Shown here: positions 63,444-64,000 of the stretch, piece by piece | How the letters are laid out: each line of letters opens with the position of its first letter | Position numbering within the stretch: the first letter of the stretch is position 1 | Assembly (NCBI GenBank): GCA_037355855.1 | Contig: CM074760.1 | Coordinates: 6,192,501 to 6,256,500, forward strand | Direction of reading: 5' to 3' | DNA from: Pseudo-nitzschia pungens | Taxonomy: Eukaryota; Bacillariophyta; Bacillariophyceae; Bacillariales; Bacillariaceae | DNA: 64,000 nucleotides | Notes under the pieces: model-generated | What the model saw: only the letters and a program-made list of their open reading frames with translations | The model's database searches: none | What the model was told of the DNA's origin: nothing | Position numbers and translations under genes: made by a program

Positions 63444-64000
63444 CGTGAGCACTCTCCCAGCAATATGCGAATATTAAGGAGTTGAAATCTTGCCTGTCCT
63501 TGACTTTGTTGCCTCAATTAAGCATCGACAGCGATCGACCTTTCGTAGTTGCTATTACTCTCCTTCTAATGGTAGTAGTATTTCCCGAAAAGGTTGGTGG
63601 ATAGGTTTATGCATCACGTTGGAAGCTGGCAACGATCGTTTTCTTGTTCCTCCCCTCGAGGTTTTTTTTCTTGCTTACCACACACAAGTTGTACTTATTT
63701 GAGATAGAACTTTGGCGGTCGACCTGGCTGTTTGACTCGAGCAAGCCAATGCTCTGAAGTCGATTGAAAATTTTATTCCCTATTGACTGGTGATTCAAAA
63801 GTATTTTTCTCAACGGCAAGTTCGTCGAGGCATGAATGATTTTCAGAAGAAAAAGAGTCAGTCTGTCGTCCGTAATGTGTGAATGACGACTTGTATTTTC
63901 TACCACTACCAGTACTGGTACTAGTACGTAGTTTGTAGATAAGGATAGCAACGACTTCGTTCTTAGAAGATACTTCGTAATACTATTGACTTTGCCATAC
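63444..64000. other. Right-edge intergenic sequence
   Basis: Promoter side of BASS copy 2 and open window end. A 114-codon minus-strand frame at 63607-63951 has no family wording and its start lies in a palindromic ACCAGTACTGGTACTAGTACG stretch, so it is not annotated. Confidence 0.4.

Noticed and set aside
63607..63951. 114-codon minus-strand frame
   Set aside because: Start lies in a palindromic spacer word; composition unlike coding neighbours.
1..64000. CRISPR arrays, tRNA and rRNA genes
   Set aside because: Looked for regular spaced repeats and for T-loop (GGTTCGAAT) and rRNA wording; none found. The 20-bp array at 16901 has no spacers.

Overview
The window is nuclear DNA from a photosynthetic stramenopile, most likely a pennate diatom. 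The evidence is short GT-AG introns (mostly about 70-120 bp, a few up to about 390 bp) with CAG, TAG or AAG acceptors, a plastid pre-sequence of the diatom type (signal peptide followed by a phenylalanine, ...TTNAF-V), a WRKY19-like zinc repeat protein with GAF-like modules, and an intact Ty3/gypsy element. Species cannot be named from sequence alone. I read 21 host protein-coding genes that can be modelled, one unresolved gene fragment and one complete LTR retrotransposon. I saw no rRNA, tRNA or CRISPR array. Most genes were completed by joining exons by eye at GT-AG sites with phase checks.

Left part (1-25 kb): AP-4 sigma adaptin (-), an ERV/ERGIC-thioredoxin PDI (+), an unknown basic protein (+), a large GAF plus seven-unit zinc repeat regulator (+), a RecQ helicase with GRF zinc finger and HRDC (+), a plastid-targeted methyltransferase-fold protein (+), an unknown 403-residue protein (-), a fragment of an unresolved gene (-), and an ERK-type MAP kinase with TEY (+).

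Middle (25-44 kb): a TBC1D23-like TBC/rhodanese protein (-), a Golgi-type GlcNAc-transferase-family glycosyltransferase (+), ataxin-3 with a UIM and a UBX-like tail (+), a sirtuin (-), S-formylglutathione hydrolase (+), ribosomal protein eL38 (-), a StrG-like 2OG oxygenase-fold protein (+), a small Cys-based phosphatase (+) and an aquaporin (-).

Mobile region (43.8-50.3 kb): a 5,819-bp Ty3/gypsy element coded on the minus strand has two 190-bp LTRs that look identical, a GTCAG target-site duplication, and gag and pol in one frame separated only by TGA directly followed by ATG. It sits inside an older element of about 660 bp with inverted repeats.

Right part (50-64 kb): a secreted cysteine-rich protein with a knottin-like tail (-), a short BRCA1/BARD1-like RING protein (+), a plant-type M17 leucine aminopeptidase (+), a coiled-coil protein ending in a SAP-like motif (-), and a convergent pair of BASS/SLC10 transporter paralogs of equal length.

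The genes are mostly unrelated housekeeping, trafficking and signalling functions and do not form a pathway. The spacers share a striking feature: dense islands built from the words GTAAG/CTTAC, CCGG and TACGAAGTA on both strands, found between almost every gene pair and absent from exons.
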